Under the pieces are notes generated by a model. The model was not told the origin of the DNA. It was given only the letters and a program-made list of their open reading frames with translations, and searched no databases. A stretch of DNA of 64,000 nucleotides from Chaunax sp. Z400. Lineage: Eukaryota > Chordata > Actinopteri > Lophiiformes > Chaunacidae. How positions within the stretch are numbered: position 1 is the stretch's first letter; every line of letters starts with the position of its first letter. Shown here one piece after another: positions 22,542 through 46,510 of the stretch. Both the position numbers and the translations under genes were made by a program. The stretch is taken from NCBI GenBank assembly GCA_037577475.1, contig CM075201.1, positions 12,443,501-12,507,500 on the forward strand, read 5' to 3'.

Positions 22542-23363
22542 TATTACTACAATACATCACACTACTTTATTTTATCAACCTCTTGCATCACCCAGGCGGG
22601 ACATCACTAACCATGTGAGAGACTTATCTCATGATGCAATGGTGTTATATAACGAACCATTCATTGTCTATAGAAATATTTCTAACGAACTAATTACTGC
22701 TTAACTGATAACTATTCAGAACACATTTAAACACAGGTTACTTGGGCTTGTGGCCTCAAACACATTGTCTCAAGGTTTGCTGGGAAACTCCACCCACCTA
22801 TCGCCAACATGCAACAGTATCTATGTACCCATTGTGCAAAACCACAGTGGTTGTTTCAACTGTCATTAAACATCTATTTTCATATGTGAAAAAAAACCCC
22901 GTCAGCTACATTGAACAGGACAGCTGCAGAACAATAAACAATACACGTGAGTCTATTCTGGTGTTTGCTATTGTCACAACTCTTAAGAGCATTCCATGTG
23001 ACGGATCTGAATGTGAATGAAAGATTTTAGAAGCTGGGACAACAAATACCTGAGTAGAGTTTTACAAAACAAAAGTACCATTTATCCAACTTTTCTCACA
23101 TAACAAAAGGGCTGTTTCCCATGAAAAGTAGTGGAGTACAAGTAGAAAGTGGTATGAACAGAAAATAAGAGTAAGAGTAAGTATAAGAGTAATATACTTA
23201 GTTACATTGTGGGATGTAACTAAGTACTGAAAAAAGCAAAAGTTCCCAGCACTTGGTTTGTTTAAATGAACCAAACTCAAGTTAACTAAGTTTGACAGTT
23301 TTCTTGATGCCAAAGTACAAGTAACTAAAATAAAATTAGTGTTATTAACAAGTTGATAAAAAC
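22542..23363 (+). repeat. Inverted-repeat element, right copy
   Basis: Reverse-complement partner of 12822-13540. It starts directly after the distal 132-bp repeat (CTATTACTACAATACATC) and ends near AACAAGTTGATAAAAAC. It is about 100 bp longer than the left copy because of internal indels. Neither copy has a convincing long frame, so this is not an autonomous element. Confidence 0.85.
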
Positions 23364-23640
23364 ATTTCAGAAAAGATAAAGGCCTTGAGGGACCACCTGC
23401 TTTACTGCCTAATCTTGAGGCCTTGTCTTTGACTTTAACGACATAAAAACAAGTTGAGAATGAGAATATCATACTATATGCAGAAATAAATAAGTCCATC
23501 TCCACATTATAACTGTATCTTTACTTGTTTCAGTTTCAGCAGCTGTAATGCTGTATGGAAAGTGGCCATAATCATAAGCAAGGCTAGTTCGCACATCACA
23601 TTGTGTAGCAGATTTCATACAGGGACAAAGCAATCAAAAA

Positions 23641-23707
23641 AGAAGAAGAAGAAGACAGAAACAAAACAAAACAAAACAAAACAAAACAAAACAAAACAAA
23701 ACAAAAC
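23641..23707. repeat. (AGA)n then (AAAAC)n simple repeats
   Basis: An AGA run at 23641-23655 passes into about nine units of AAAAC at 23660-23707. They lie between the right inverted-repeat element and a hAT-like terminus. Confidence 0.95.
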
Positions 23708-23767
23708 AGTGATTTGATTGGTGGGGGCCTGTGCCCCACTAGGAATTCATGTCTAGCAACGCCCCTG
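23708..23767 (-). mobile_element. hAT-like transposon terminus
   Basis: Read on the minus strand the segment begins CAGGGGCGTTGCTAGACATG, a form typical of hAT-superfamily terminal repeats in fish. The opposite end was not found, so the element is probably truncated or extends into the simple repeats at 23641-23707. Confidence 0.45.
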
Positions 23768-23910
23768 GCACACACTGCTCCTGTGTGCTGTCCTTCAGTC
23801 TGCCATTGTACTCAAACCCGCAGTAAAGTCAGTTAATTGTGTTTTGGGCCAGGCTGAGCTGTGCGCACAGAGGAAATCTCCTCCGTCTCCTAGTAATGTG
23901 TTTATAGCCT

Positions 23911-24042
23911 GTGTATCAAGGCGGGCTTACGCTGCGACCGATCGATAGTGAACTCGATTTTGTGCGCATCATCTCGGTCCAGCCTCAGCATCCCTCTCCT
24001 CCATCTACACCACACTCCCCTGTCCTGCCCTCCATCCCCAGC
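23911..24042 (+). repeat. 132-bp exact direct repeat, map7d2-proximal copy
   Basis: Identical to 22410-22541. It lies 136 bp before the map7d2 ATG, in the probable promoter/5' leader. It has a C-rich pyrimidine tract (CATCCCTCTCCTCCATC, CACACTCCCCTGTCC) and several CpGs, which suits promoter function. Confidence 0.97.
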
Positions 24043-24177
24043 CCTTATAATGACGTTCAGTCTATCTGGTTGAGAGGTGACTGGCTGTTTTTTCTGGCTC
24101 CGTGGAGGGAAAACGGCGCTGCATCGGCATCACTGCGGAGTGTTTCGGGAGAACGCGCGTCCATTTGGGGGACAGCT

Positions 24178-35342
<11,165 letters not shown>

Positions 35343-37060
35343 TCCATTAATCTCTCCCTTTTCTCTCTTCTCTCTGTATCACACACACTACATTTATGGG
35401 AATAGAGCCATAGAGATTGACTTAAAAAAAACTGTCAACCATGACTTGCAATATAAACCCAACATCTATATTGCACTCACATATCAATTGACCACTGGAA
35501 TGTTGTAACAAAGGTTTTACTTCATGTGCTTTTTATGGGATACAGTAACATATGAAAGAGAGACAGGGAGAGAAGGTGTGTTTGAATATAAGAAATAGTA
35601 ACAACAAAGTTAAATATCATAGTTTTGAAAATACAGAAATTTAGAAAACACAGGATTGCTGACATACCCTAAGAATCTGTCATTTTCCCTGCACAAATTC
35701 CCCAATGGCTCCCAGTTAATTCCCAGCACTGGAGTAGTAGCGCCTGCTCAGAGAGCATTGATGACTGCATTTGTTCCTCTGCCTTTCCGTATGCCCTCTT
35801 ATGCATTTAAATCTAATACAGTGTGTTGCTGAAGAAGGCATGACTATTTCATTTTCATGACAGCCTAATTTGTAATACTTTTTCTTATTGGTTAATGTCA
35901 TTCCTGCATGTTTTCCAGCAGGACTCTCAGATCCACTACAACCCTTCCCTATGCCCAATCCATTGAGGTCTGATCATGGCCTTGTCAAATTTTCAATTTC
36001 ATGGCAATGAGATATTTCCCTTTCTTCTTATTATTATCTTAAACTTGGATTTTCCACATCCTCAGTGATGAAGATTCCAAAGCTGTCAATATGAATGTTA
36101 TTGCACATTGAAAACATCATGTTATCAGCTCAAATGATGGTACAGCACATCAAGCTACCAAACGGACTCTTGCAAATATATAATAATTGCATTCATGAAA
36201 GCGCATTAGCAAAAACCCCCATTTTTCAATAATACCATAATTAATTGATTTACAGTTTTCTGTAGGTGTGCTTTGCTATGCAAAAGGTTTGCAAGGCACA
36301 TCGCTAATAGATTCATCTAGGACTGTTAATTTACATGCAGTAACATATTAATAAATAGATTTTTAGCCATTGATGTGAAAGACTTGCACTGGGGAAGGAA
36401 TGTTTGCTGAACAATCAACTTGTAAATGTGCCCTGTAATGATAAAGATGCAGTTTTTCTCCTTCTATCATGCTATGATCCTATGTATGAATTATACAGTG
36501 TCACTTTATATCATGTCTAAATGTCATTTTGGTAGGGATGCCTTAATAGGGACTGATCATTTACTTGACTTTGGTGTGCGTCTTCTGGCTGTGTATGATA
36601 ATCCTCTCCTTTTGGCCATTAGAATTGTGTCGTGTCACCTATTATACTTTAACCTCTGTTTGAAACTCATCTCGTCCATGCTGCAAACAATTTACCAAGA
36701 GCTTGCACACATTGTTATGTCACTTATGAAGTGACATTTAGATTTGTGTTCCTCAGACAATAGAAAGAGGTCTTAAATCTCTTAAATTTTAGCCATATAT
36801 GTATATGTTACAAACTGTATTTTAAAGTTTGGTTTTGCTGATATACAGTAGTTTGCATATTCAAACATTGCTGTTTCACATTGACTAAAACACTTTTTTT
36901 TGCAAAAGGCAACAATTTAAATAAAAAGCAAATCGGTATTTAAAGAAATAATAATCAGTCTCTCACAGTCAGCTTAACTTAAGTTATGTCATTACTGTAG
37001 ACATTCCGCATGGTTAGCATGATCATAACACTGTTATCTGAAACAATAAAATGACAAACT
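35343..37060 (+). other. 3' UTR of map7d2
   Basis: About 1.7 kb of AT-rich sequence after the TAA stop. AATAAA at 37045-37050 is the best polyadenylation signal. The short open frames inside look random. Confidence 0.5.
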
Positions 37061-37610
37061 TGAAATTCTCTGTTTTTCTTTGTGATAATGTGCGCTGTGT
37101 TATTAAAAAGTTAAATAGGAGAAAGGTTGATGAAAATTGGAACATAACATTATTGCTATGAAAAAAGAGGCAAAAGACTTCATCGATAGGGAATGAGATG
37201 TACTAAGAAAGAAATCACGCAAACAGATAGATGATAATTTGATAACCACCATAAAAAAATAAAGTAATTCTTTTTTAGGTTCAGTTAGTTAAAACTAAAT
37301 AAGTCTGACATAACAGATTAATGCAATTAATCTTTTAGTATCTCACTGGAGTCTATAAGGTGTTGTTTCAACTTTATTGACACATGTTTAGAAGCTGCTT
37401 GGTGGCGTTATGTTGTTCTTTTGGTACTGATCAATCCTATACAGAGACACATTTCTGGAGTGGATACAGCATCATAAAAAATCTCTACTTTCTCAAAAAT
37501 AACCTCGAAGTCAAATCAACACCCACAAATTATCTACTGCCCATGCGTCGTTAAATCCAGCAGATGGCAGTAATGCAACTCCATAGATGCCAGCTGCCAT
37601 TAAACGCTAA

Positions 37611-37656
37611 GGAAGAAGAAGAAGAAGGAGGAGGAGAAGAAGAAGAAGAAGAAGAA
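37611..37656. repeat. (GAA)n/(GGA)n purine tract at the bclaf3 promoter
   Basis: About 45 bp of GAA and GGA triplets directly upstream of the probable non-coding first exon of bclaf3. Confidence 0.95.
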
Positions 37657-37704
37657 CTGCGCTGTGTACTACGTTGCGCTCGTCCAGTCTACGGTAGGCC
37701 TTTG
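37640..37704 (+). promoter_or_regulatory. Probable promoter and non-coding exon 1 of bclaf3
   Basis: The sequence turns from AT-rich to CpG-containing (ACTACGTTGCGCTCGTCCAG) and ends in a strong donor, CTTTG followed by GTAAGT at 37705. A 5' UTR exon fits because the coding start at 39613 lies in a tiny exon behind an acceptor near 39591. The transcription start is inferred only. Confidence 0.45.
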
Positions 37705-39612
37705 GTAAGTACTTTATTGAATTATTGAAATAAGTTACACATTTTAGTCAAAGTAATTCGTTCGTGGTTTATTTAGCTATTTCTGACGATTGTTTGTGTC
37801 GGGAAAGCCAATTATCTCTGCGTCCGACAGCGTTGTAGACTAACATTAGCGAAAACGCAGGCTAGCTAACAGGTCTTAGCAAAATCAACGCAGAAAAGAT
37901 TATCAGGGTTGGGTCCATGTTCCATGTTTGTGTTGCTAAATCTAATTAAGACTTAAGTATTATGGTACTTTACTAACACCATTGCAATGATTGCACAACC
38001 CTAGTGTAGGATTTGCTTTTCTCATCAGACTGAGACGTTAAAGCCTGTCGCTAAAAATGAAAGCATGATCTGGGATGATCATGATTCCCAGATGCCCAGA
38101 TCAGATCAGGACTGAAACTGAAACGACAGCAATTAGATAAATGCAACCAATCTAATTCCGCTATAGGTCGTACCACCACTTAATTGTAATCAGTTCTATT
38201 TGTGATTTTGTCATTTGGTCTGGATGAAATATGCGATGTGACGCTAATAGAAACAAACGCCTGAACGAGGCCCTACATTTTCCAAAATGGTCTCGCCTCT
38301 CGTAATGGTCGATCCGCATGTAGAGTCTGCCAGGAAAGGATAAGGCCGAATTGAAGTCACTTTCACGCTTCAAGTATCCCAATAGAAACTATTTAGGAGA
38401 AGCCAACATGCTCTGTTGTAATTTCGTAGTTTTTATGTAAACATTACGAACATACTAATCACCATCCCGCGGTGAAATACTGTATTGGTTTATCACAGCT
38501 GTAAAAAAGAAAAAAAAAGAAATCAATACTGCCCCAGCCCTATGTAACACCACACATTAGAATTGTAGCTTAAGGACGTAACACATTTCGTGTCTGCAAC
38601 AAAAAGAAATCTATTCATGATAAGTTGAGGGCTGTTCCTTATGTATCATGGGGGAGGGGGTGGTGCAAAAAGGTAGAGGCACTTCAAATAGTTTAACCAG
38701 TGGGAAAAGACTAGAATTATTTTTTTTGGGTGCAGGGCAGGGACATAGAATGTCAAATGGCTGTATTTTGTTTGATTAAATTATTTTTTCTTTTTGAAAT
38801 ACGAGATTTACAGCTAATCACCCTTAGGGAAAGGTGATTACAGGCATGGAGATTACACCTAAACCTACAACATTTGTAAATGACATGACTCTGCCCCCGG
38901 AAAAAGACTGATCTCAGTTGTGAGAGTTTAACAGAATCAAAAATCATTCAAATTGTGTATCATTCAAAGCCAACCTCTTGCATCTCGTTTGAGTTCATGC
39001 CAACAGTGAACACAGCAGCTGCGACCATGTTGCTCAAGGTTTGGATTTGTCCTGTAGGTCCCTGTGGATGCCACTGATTCAGCCCTGAATGTCTTGAGCC
39101 TAGCCCAGCATGTTCTGGTCCTCAGAGCTGGTAGTTCATGTAATGTAGCCAGATTAATTGTCTCGTGTCAGAGGGAGAGGTGAATGTGAAGTTATGTGTA
39201 ATGAGACGCATAGTACAGGCCATAGATGTCTTTATTATGAGATCATTAAAGTTATTCTTCCCCTAAGTAGAGTTGTCTCAAGAGCTCTCTGGAATATGTC
39301 AAAATATCAGACAATCCTTAGTATTTTTAAAATGGTGATTTCAATTATACATGTGCTTTTACATATTTAGACCACTATCCAGCTCCAAAACAGAACAAGA
39401 GATATAAAGTGATTTAAAATAAACTGAAACTCTGCTTTATGCAGTACTGATTTTGATGGGGCTACTTGGATAACTGATTTGACTTCAGACTCTAAGGTGC
39501 TCGTGTCAAGTATGGAGTCAGAGCAGGTCAAACATTACGATTAGTTTTAGGAAACGGTCAAAACTAAATATGGTTTATTTTCTATTCATAGAATATTCAT
39601 TCACTGCCAAAG

Positions 39613-42600
39613 ATGGTTCGACCACATTTTGGACCACCACGCTTAAAGCACAGGTAATGCCTTTTGATTATGTCAATGCCAGATACTTCAGTGTAGTGCT
39701 TTTGTTTAAGCCCTTTGTTATGGGTACTTTAAAGTGGCATTGTGTAATATTTTTGTGTGTGTGTTCCTTTCAGACCCTACGGTGATGGTCATAACAGTGG
39801 TCCGAATGAAGGGAATTACAACCCCAATTCCAAAAGTCGAAGAGATGTCCATGAATACCCAGTAAAGGGCGCTTTTAACCCGAGAGATTCCAGGGGTAGA
39901 GGACGACCTCCAGTTGTCAGAAGAGCCCCCCTGATGGGACAGCAAAGGGAGCCACGTTTCAATCACTGGAGGTCCCAGAATCAGGATTCCTTTCAATCAT
40001 ACCCTCCAAAAAGGGAATTACACCATGCGCAGAGGAGGCCTTCTCCATCTAGGCCAAACCGCTCCCCTCATGTCCAGCATCAGTCATCCTCTCGCAGTCC
40101 TGCACAAGGATCCCAGAGTCAAAGGGGCCCACCTTTCCAAGGCCACCCATCAGGTCACAGGTCCCCCTCCCCAAGACATTTTCACAGCCACCCAGGTGAC
40201 AGGAGGCCAGGTTCTACACCACCCTACCAGGGATCTTTCAGGGGCCATAAGAGGCAGTCAGATTTTCTGCGTCAGGACCAACAGAGTCGAGAGTCTCGCG
40301 GGACTTACTGTCCCAGAGAAAGGCCGCATGAGCACTCGGGTCACAGCATGAAGCGCTGGAACGAGGCTGGAGCATTCTCTCATTCACGTAATGAAGAACA
40401 CAGGCCCTCTGGGTCACAGAGGAGCCCCAGAGAGATGCATGGGAGAGGCTCAATGCCAGAGAGGTACAGGAGTGATGCAACAATTCCAGCTGGGTAAAAT
40501 TGTTAAATAGGAGGCCTGAAGATGGCCAAGGCCTCCCTGTCACAGGGGTGGGAATGTTAATAATACCCCTACTCTGCCCCAGCTCAAAGTTAGTAGTGGG
40601 GATTAATGGGTTCTGATGTGTGTGGTTTCACCTCCCAGTGAGAGAAGTGTTACATCTATAATTTCTTTACTTCTCTAACTGTATGATTCTGTCATGGCAT
40701 TAAGAAGGGGCTGCATTAAGATAAAAGTTAGAAGTTCCTCCTCCCACTTAACTTGGCAGTGGATCTATCAATGTAATGATTTCTCTATTGTTTGATGGAT
40801 ATGCAGGTGGTCAACTGAGCAAGAATCCAGGCGTCAGCGTGGCCCGGTGGAGAGGCAGGGCAGCAGATCCCACAGTAGAGAGAGGGCACAAGATGTCCCT
40901 CACCACCCCCCCTTCAGACCCCCCCCATGGAAAGGAGGCCCATCACCGTCATCCTCCTACCACAGGAGCCCTCAGGAGAGGCAAGAGGCAGGACCCCGCA
41001 AGAGGAGGATATCAAACATCAGCATGTCTTCCTCAGATGCTGCATTGGAGCATGGCAATCCAAAACACCCCAGGAGAGAGAGACCCCAGCTGCTCAATAT
41101 TCCCAGACCATTTGGTGGTAAACCTTTGTCTCTTAGGGATAAAAGTTACCTTATTAAGACCAGACAAGTTCGAGCAGAGTCTCTCATGAGGCTCAAAATA
41201 CCTCCATATGTGAAACCCAGGCCTTTCCTGGGCGACCCTTCCTCACGGGGAAATGTCAGCTCTGTTCTTGCAATGAGGAAGAGACGTTTCCAGTCAAAAG
41301 CAGTTCCCCTGAAAAAGATGGAACCAAGGAGGGCAAAGCCACAACAGTCACCCTCAAAAGAAGAAAGCAGTGCCAGCAAGTCTTCAAGAGACTCTGATAC
41401 AGGCAAAGAACAGGTGGAGTCTCGTCGGTCCTTGAACACACACAGGTATGGTATTTTCCTTCTAGCACTGTTCGCTGGGGCTTGATGATGATGATGATTA
41501 AGAGTTCAAGAAAGAATGTCACTATGTGAAGGGGTGCCAGCTGTGGAAAATGGAGATGGCGTGATGAGCTAAATGTACAACACTGATTCAGTTGATGAAA
41601 AGCTGCAAAAGTTGTCGAATGCCCCCTTGTCTGCGCGCTTCCATTGTTTCAGAATATCTTCTTATCAAGTGAGCTGAAGAGAGAGTGCTAAATTATGCAC
41701 CACATAACTAAATCCGCCCTGTTCTTAAAACCTGATAAATACTTTCAATGCCATTGATGAGGAGTGTGGAAAAAAATTAGATGATCTGTGTGTTGAAGGA
41801 TTCTTCAGTTTGTCAGGATTGCAAGCTTGAAAGGAGTGCTCTTCAGCATATTGTGATGACCCCCTCTCTGATGGAGAACAAAAGCAAGTTGAAGCTGAAG
41901 TTATAGCATGCAGTGTAAAACATGTCTGAACGGATAATGAAGAGGACTGCACATAACATGTTCTTTACTGAATTTGCCCTGCTGCCCCTTTTTAAATTAT
42001 TGCCAACGTGTCAGCCATTCATGGATCTTGGGAATAGAGATGCATCAAATGAATATTCAACATTGAATGGTGACTTCACAGCCTTAACTCCAACATGACA
42101 GTAAAGTTACAAGTCAAGTGGCATATTTTGTCATGGAACTGCAAAAAAACCCCAATCCTAGTCTGAGGTGTGATACTACATTAAAACTTGAAATATAATC
42201 ACAATGTCGAGATGGACGACTACTGCTGATGAAAGACAGCAAAAGCCATTAAACAGAAGAATTTCTGCTGCTGAAGGACATCACTAGCCACCGACAGAGT
42301 TAAATGACTAAGTGCACCTGCATTCACTTTCACTGATAGATTTCTGACTCCATTGTCTATGCACATCAAATAACTAATGTCTTCTTTTTAGAAGTTCAAG
42401 AGTGCTTAGACTAAAGGCTTAAAACAATGGTAAAAAATGTTAAAATCCAAGGCCAAGTATTCTGCAAACAGTTACTCTGTTTCGGCTAATTCTGCACACC
42501 ATTCAGCATATTCTGGAATTATCTTCACGCTCTGATCAGATGTGCGCATATATACACATATGTGTTAAGGACCTGGAGAAATGCCTAATTTGTGGGTTAA

Positions 42601-45600
42601 ACATGATTTGAATTTAGAAGTGGGAATCATATTCTTGCAGTGTGTAAGGGGGATTTATGCCAGGAGGATTGGTTTGTCAGAATCTGTACCACCTGAAGTA
42701 TGAAACCTTGTGGATGGTACTCAACATTTCCATTCGACTGAACGACGAGGTGTCAAACCAATACATCTTCATACTGGAGTTCTCGGCTTCCCCACAGATG
42801 ATTGAAGTTCAAGGATGCATTCAAACATTCGTCAAGCATTGGCTGTGGCAAAGCTGGAGAAGAAAAATATTTTTGATGAAAATAAACCTGGAATGTAAGG
42901 CCAGCTTTTGAAGGAGTAATGCATATGATCATAATCATGTCAACAATTCCTGCAGACAAAGACTATTTGAAGTGGTTGGAGAAAGATAAAGCAGCGGAGA
43001 ACCCAATAGGAGAATGTGAAAGGACAAGACACATGGTGAAATGCGACGGACCTAAAAGAATGGATTTTAAATACATCATACCAAGCTGAAATAGATTGCG
43101 GTGGTGGTCAGTTCCAACTTGTGACTGCATGGAGACAGAAGCAAGATCAGTTTGGTCTCTGCAGTCATATTGTCATTGTGAATGCAGGTCAGCATGTGCT
43201 CATGTCTAGTCTGATGTATGACCAAAATGAAGATGTCTATCTGCCAGAGAGAAATCAAAGTTGTATTTCCAAGACAAATGCCATCAGAGTCCATAGCAAG
43301 TCTCTAATCCCAACCTGCACACATCAGCCTGTCAAGACAAGTGAGATGGAAACAAGATGTTAAATCCATTCTTGGAGCTGTGTTCCATTGTAACTTAAAC
43401 TACTACATGAAGAGGAAAAGAAGGCACTGGAGGACTGAATTTACTGCAGAACCAATCAGATGACCCGTCTTTACTAAATACCTGTCTTTCCTAAATCATG
43501 CCACATGCTTGGAATTTAAAAAAGTCGAGATCTTGCGGAATATGTCCCACCTGTGGAGCCTGGACGTATTCAGGAATTCATTTAAGTGCTGCAGGTGTCT
43601 CCAGGACTCAAAACTTTATCTTCTCTGATGTGCATCTTGTTAAACTCTGGATGATGAAAATGAAGGAACAACTAAGAATGGCCTGATGACGAAACCCACT
43701 GAAGTTCAGGCTGACGGTGAAAACAAGGCATTGTCCACCTGTGCATCTGAGAGAGGGATGATAGAAGATTTGGTGATGAGATCTAGACCCCTATCTTAAA
43801 GTTCTATCCGAGATTTGCTCAGTCAGACAATTGCTGAGTAAATGAAGAGCGCTCATATTGAATCAGGGTACAAAAATAGGAGTAAAGAAGCATGGACATT
43901 TCATGGTTTTTGTAAGTACCCATTAGTAATGCAATCATTTGTCTGCTTGCAAAACTGTGTTGTTCATTACTGCTTTAAATTGCATTACTTCTAAAAGTTG
44001 ATAGGGTGATTTTATTTTTTTACTTGAAAATTTTTTGCCTTTCAACTCTGATAATTTCAATGACAGTATGTTAATGTATCCAGGGCACATTTAAGATGTT
44101 CATACACTGATATAAGCCTCACATGATGCTGAGGCAGGGATGCTGATCAACACTGCCTCCACTGATCTCTCCCCAGATCGTCTCCCATAGAGAAACGGGA
44201 CCTTGTTGTTTTGTCCCACTGGGACTCGTCCTCCAAGGATGGCACACCTCCAAAAGTTCGCAGCCCAAAATCAAATGCTGGCAAGTCAAATCTTTTTGTC
44301 ATCCCCTGTGATGTAAGGGCAATCCAGAGGCCAATATCTGTTGTACATGTGTTTGTTTTAATGTCTCATGTCACCTAACATTTCTTTATTGTTGTTTATG
44401 TTTAAGCTTAATTTAATGTACATATTTAAAGCATCAGGTTTAGATTTTTTTTATTTTGCTTAAACACCATTCAGATGCAGATACCATGGAGAACCGTCGA
44501 TTCTCAAGGACGAATGATTCCAGATCATCGCCTGAAGACCGAAAACGAAGCTATTTTGATAAGAGGGTCTTTAGGTACATGTCATAGATCAGTTTTTCCA
44601 ATTGAATTTGAAGTGCAAAGTTTTCCAAGCTTTATCTAGAGTGGGTCCTGTTTCTGACTTCCCTTTGTTTTCTTTATCCAGCAGGCCATTTGATATGCAG
44701 GACAACTACAAATCTTGGAGGCCCTTCAGGAGACCAGGACCAGGATCTGGACCCATGCAGGTGAATGAAACATATACTGCATAAGAGAATGTGCACAGGT
44801 TCCCGTAGCTGCTGACTGTTGGCTGGATGGTCAGACATTAAAACCTTTCCAGTGCACTACTTTCTTACAGTGTTTCAAGCCACGACAACGTCACATTTTA
44901 GATCCATGTCCTTTTGAACTACATGATTTTAGTCATTAAATGTCTGGATCTTAGTGTTACATTGACTTTACTTGAAATAAGAAATGAGCTACTAAAAATA
45001 GGGTCATGTTGAATAGCTATGTACAGAGGAGAGTTGCCTATTTTATGCTAGTGAAATGCTGGCACGGTCTCAGTGATCGTCAGCCGTTCTCACTAATGGT
45101 TAAACTATAAAAAGCACAAACATGACTTTACTCACAGAAACCTTTTTCTGCATAGAACGACACTAACAAAAATATGTGCAGTTTGGGACGTAAAACGGCA
45201 AACTTGACATACTCAGTCCAGCGTGCCTTTATGACATTCATAACATTAATGACTGATGGAACGTAGAGTCAGGATTTGGTGAGCAGACATATATATGGAG
45301 AACGGAGATCCTGGGTGTCGGATCTCCTGAAAAGAGATGACAAGCTGGTTTGTAATGAAGGATTTAAAATTAAGTAGTTACTCGTGCTGATAAACGGGGT
45401 TCAGCAGGCAAACATGTTGCTCCAACAGAAACATCTCTCAATGCAGATTCTGGACATTATTTTATAACATCTTATATCTGGTAGTCAAGTTAGTTTAAAT
45501 TGGTATAGGGAAAAACACCCATTGATCATCCCTAAAAGCTGAGCTGGCTTGCTTTGACAGCATGCTGTATGTACTCAGCCTTCACTGATTTATTTTTTCA

Positions 45601-45903
45601 GAGACCCAAGTTCACTGGTGGACCGAGGAGGACCGGCCCTGAACTGTCTGGAAACTTTAGAAGACCACTCATGGTATGCGTACTCTCCTCAGATCACTTG
45701 GTACATAGATAATCGACTGCTATCTTAATAACTAATATTTGAATTTCTTGTGTTTTTATAAGGAGAGCTTAGTGCCACGTCCCTTCCCAAATCAGAGGCC
45801 AGTGTACAGAAAAAGTCAGACAATCATGAGCAAATACCGCACAATGAGAGTAATGCGTCAGCGTCCACCGTACAACCGAGGACCCAACCAACAGCGCTGG
45901 TGA
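39613..45903 (+). CDS. bclaf3: BCLAF1/THRAP3 family member 3-like protein
   Basis: Eight coding exons joining in phase to about 630 codons: 39613-39653, 39774-40493, 40807-41445, 44177-44280, 44475-44574, 44685-44760, 45602-45673, 45763-45903. The N terminus MVRPHFGPPRLKHR parallels the short RS-like start of the family (human BCLAF3 ends its equivalent in PRWKHR). The long second and third exons encode an Arg/Ser/Pro/His-rich disordered region. The end carries KRSYFDKRVF and KSQTIMSKYRTMRVMRQRP, resembling the KSLYIQAKYQRLRF region of human BCLAF3. The family consists of nuclear proteins tied to transcription and mRNA processing. Position directly after map7d2 on the same strand matches human Xp22. 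Intron 4 apparently uses a GC donor (44281), and exon 6 has a CAGCAG acceptor at 44679-44684 allowing one extra Ser. The sequence has diverged far, so the name rests partly on synteny. Confidence 0.68.
41446..44176 (+). other. Long bclaf3 intron without recognisable content
   Basis: A 2.7-kb intron that is less AT-rich than its neighbours and contains several ATG frames of 60-84 codons (42657-42911, 43121-43363, 43498-43686). None matches a family I know and none has convincing flanking splice sites in phase. An unrecognised or alternative exon cannot be excluded, because human BCLAF3 has extra central sequence that is not accounted for here. Confidence 0.4.
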
Positions 45904-46510
45904 TAACCTCTGGAAAGTTATCGTGATGATGTGGCGGTGAGGGAAGCAGCATGACACTTTCAAACAGCTCAGTATTTCTTCACACCGTATGTAGGCCTGT
46001 TTGGTATTTAGTATTAGTCAGATATTTAGTTGCATTTGTCATTCATTCAATTATCTAGATCTTCAAGAATGTTGTGTTCAAAGGTTGTTTTTTTTCTTTC
46101 TTTCTCAGGTCCTATATTCTGCAGACACTGGAAATCTCAGCAACATCTTCTCTGCAGGGTGGACTTCACAAATTCTACTCACTACAATCCCAACCTGCCT
46201 GCATATTGTGGAAGTGTTGCTAATTTTTTCTCTACTACAAGTGTTTCAGTCACACCTTTTAAGTACTGTGACACTTTAGTTTTAGAATATGTCCTACATA
46301 CACCATAACATTAAGCTGTCCTGCCTTTTTCCTGATGTATAATTATTTGGCATTTCCTGCTACTTTGAGCTGTTGTCGCTTTAAGGAAATAGTTTTAGCA
46401 TTTTCTTTGTTGACCAACAGCAGTCAATTTTTGTTAAATACATGTAATATTTTAGTTAATCTCATCTTTGTAATGATGTATAACAAAATATTTGATTAAT
46501 AAAGCTGTTT
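45904..46510 (+). other. 3' UTR of bclaf3
   Basis: AT-rich sequence after the TGA stop, with AATAAA at 46498-46503 as the likely polyadenylation signal. Confidence 0.55.

Noticed and set aside
23062..23505. 147-codon minus-strand frame, similar to a plus-strand frame at 12835-13176
   Set aside because: The similarity arises because both lie in the inverted-repeat element. The protein similarity breaks off by frameshift and no transposase motif is seen.
40025..40543. Alternative frames of about 100 codons over the bclaf3 exon
   Set aside because: The Arg/Ser/Pro-rich real frame suppresses stops in other frames; only one frame joins neighbours in phase.
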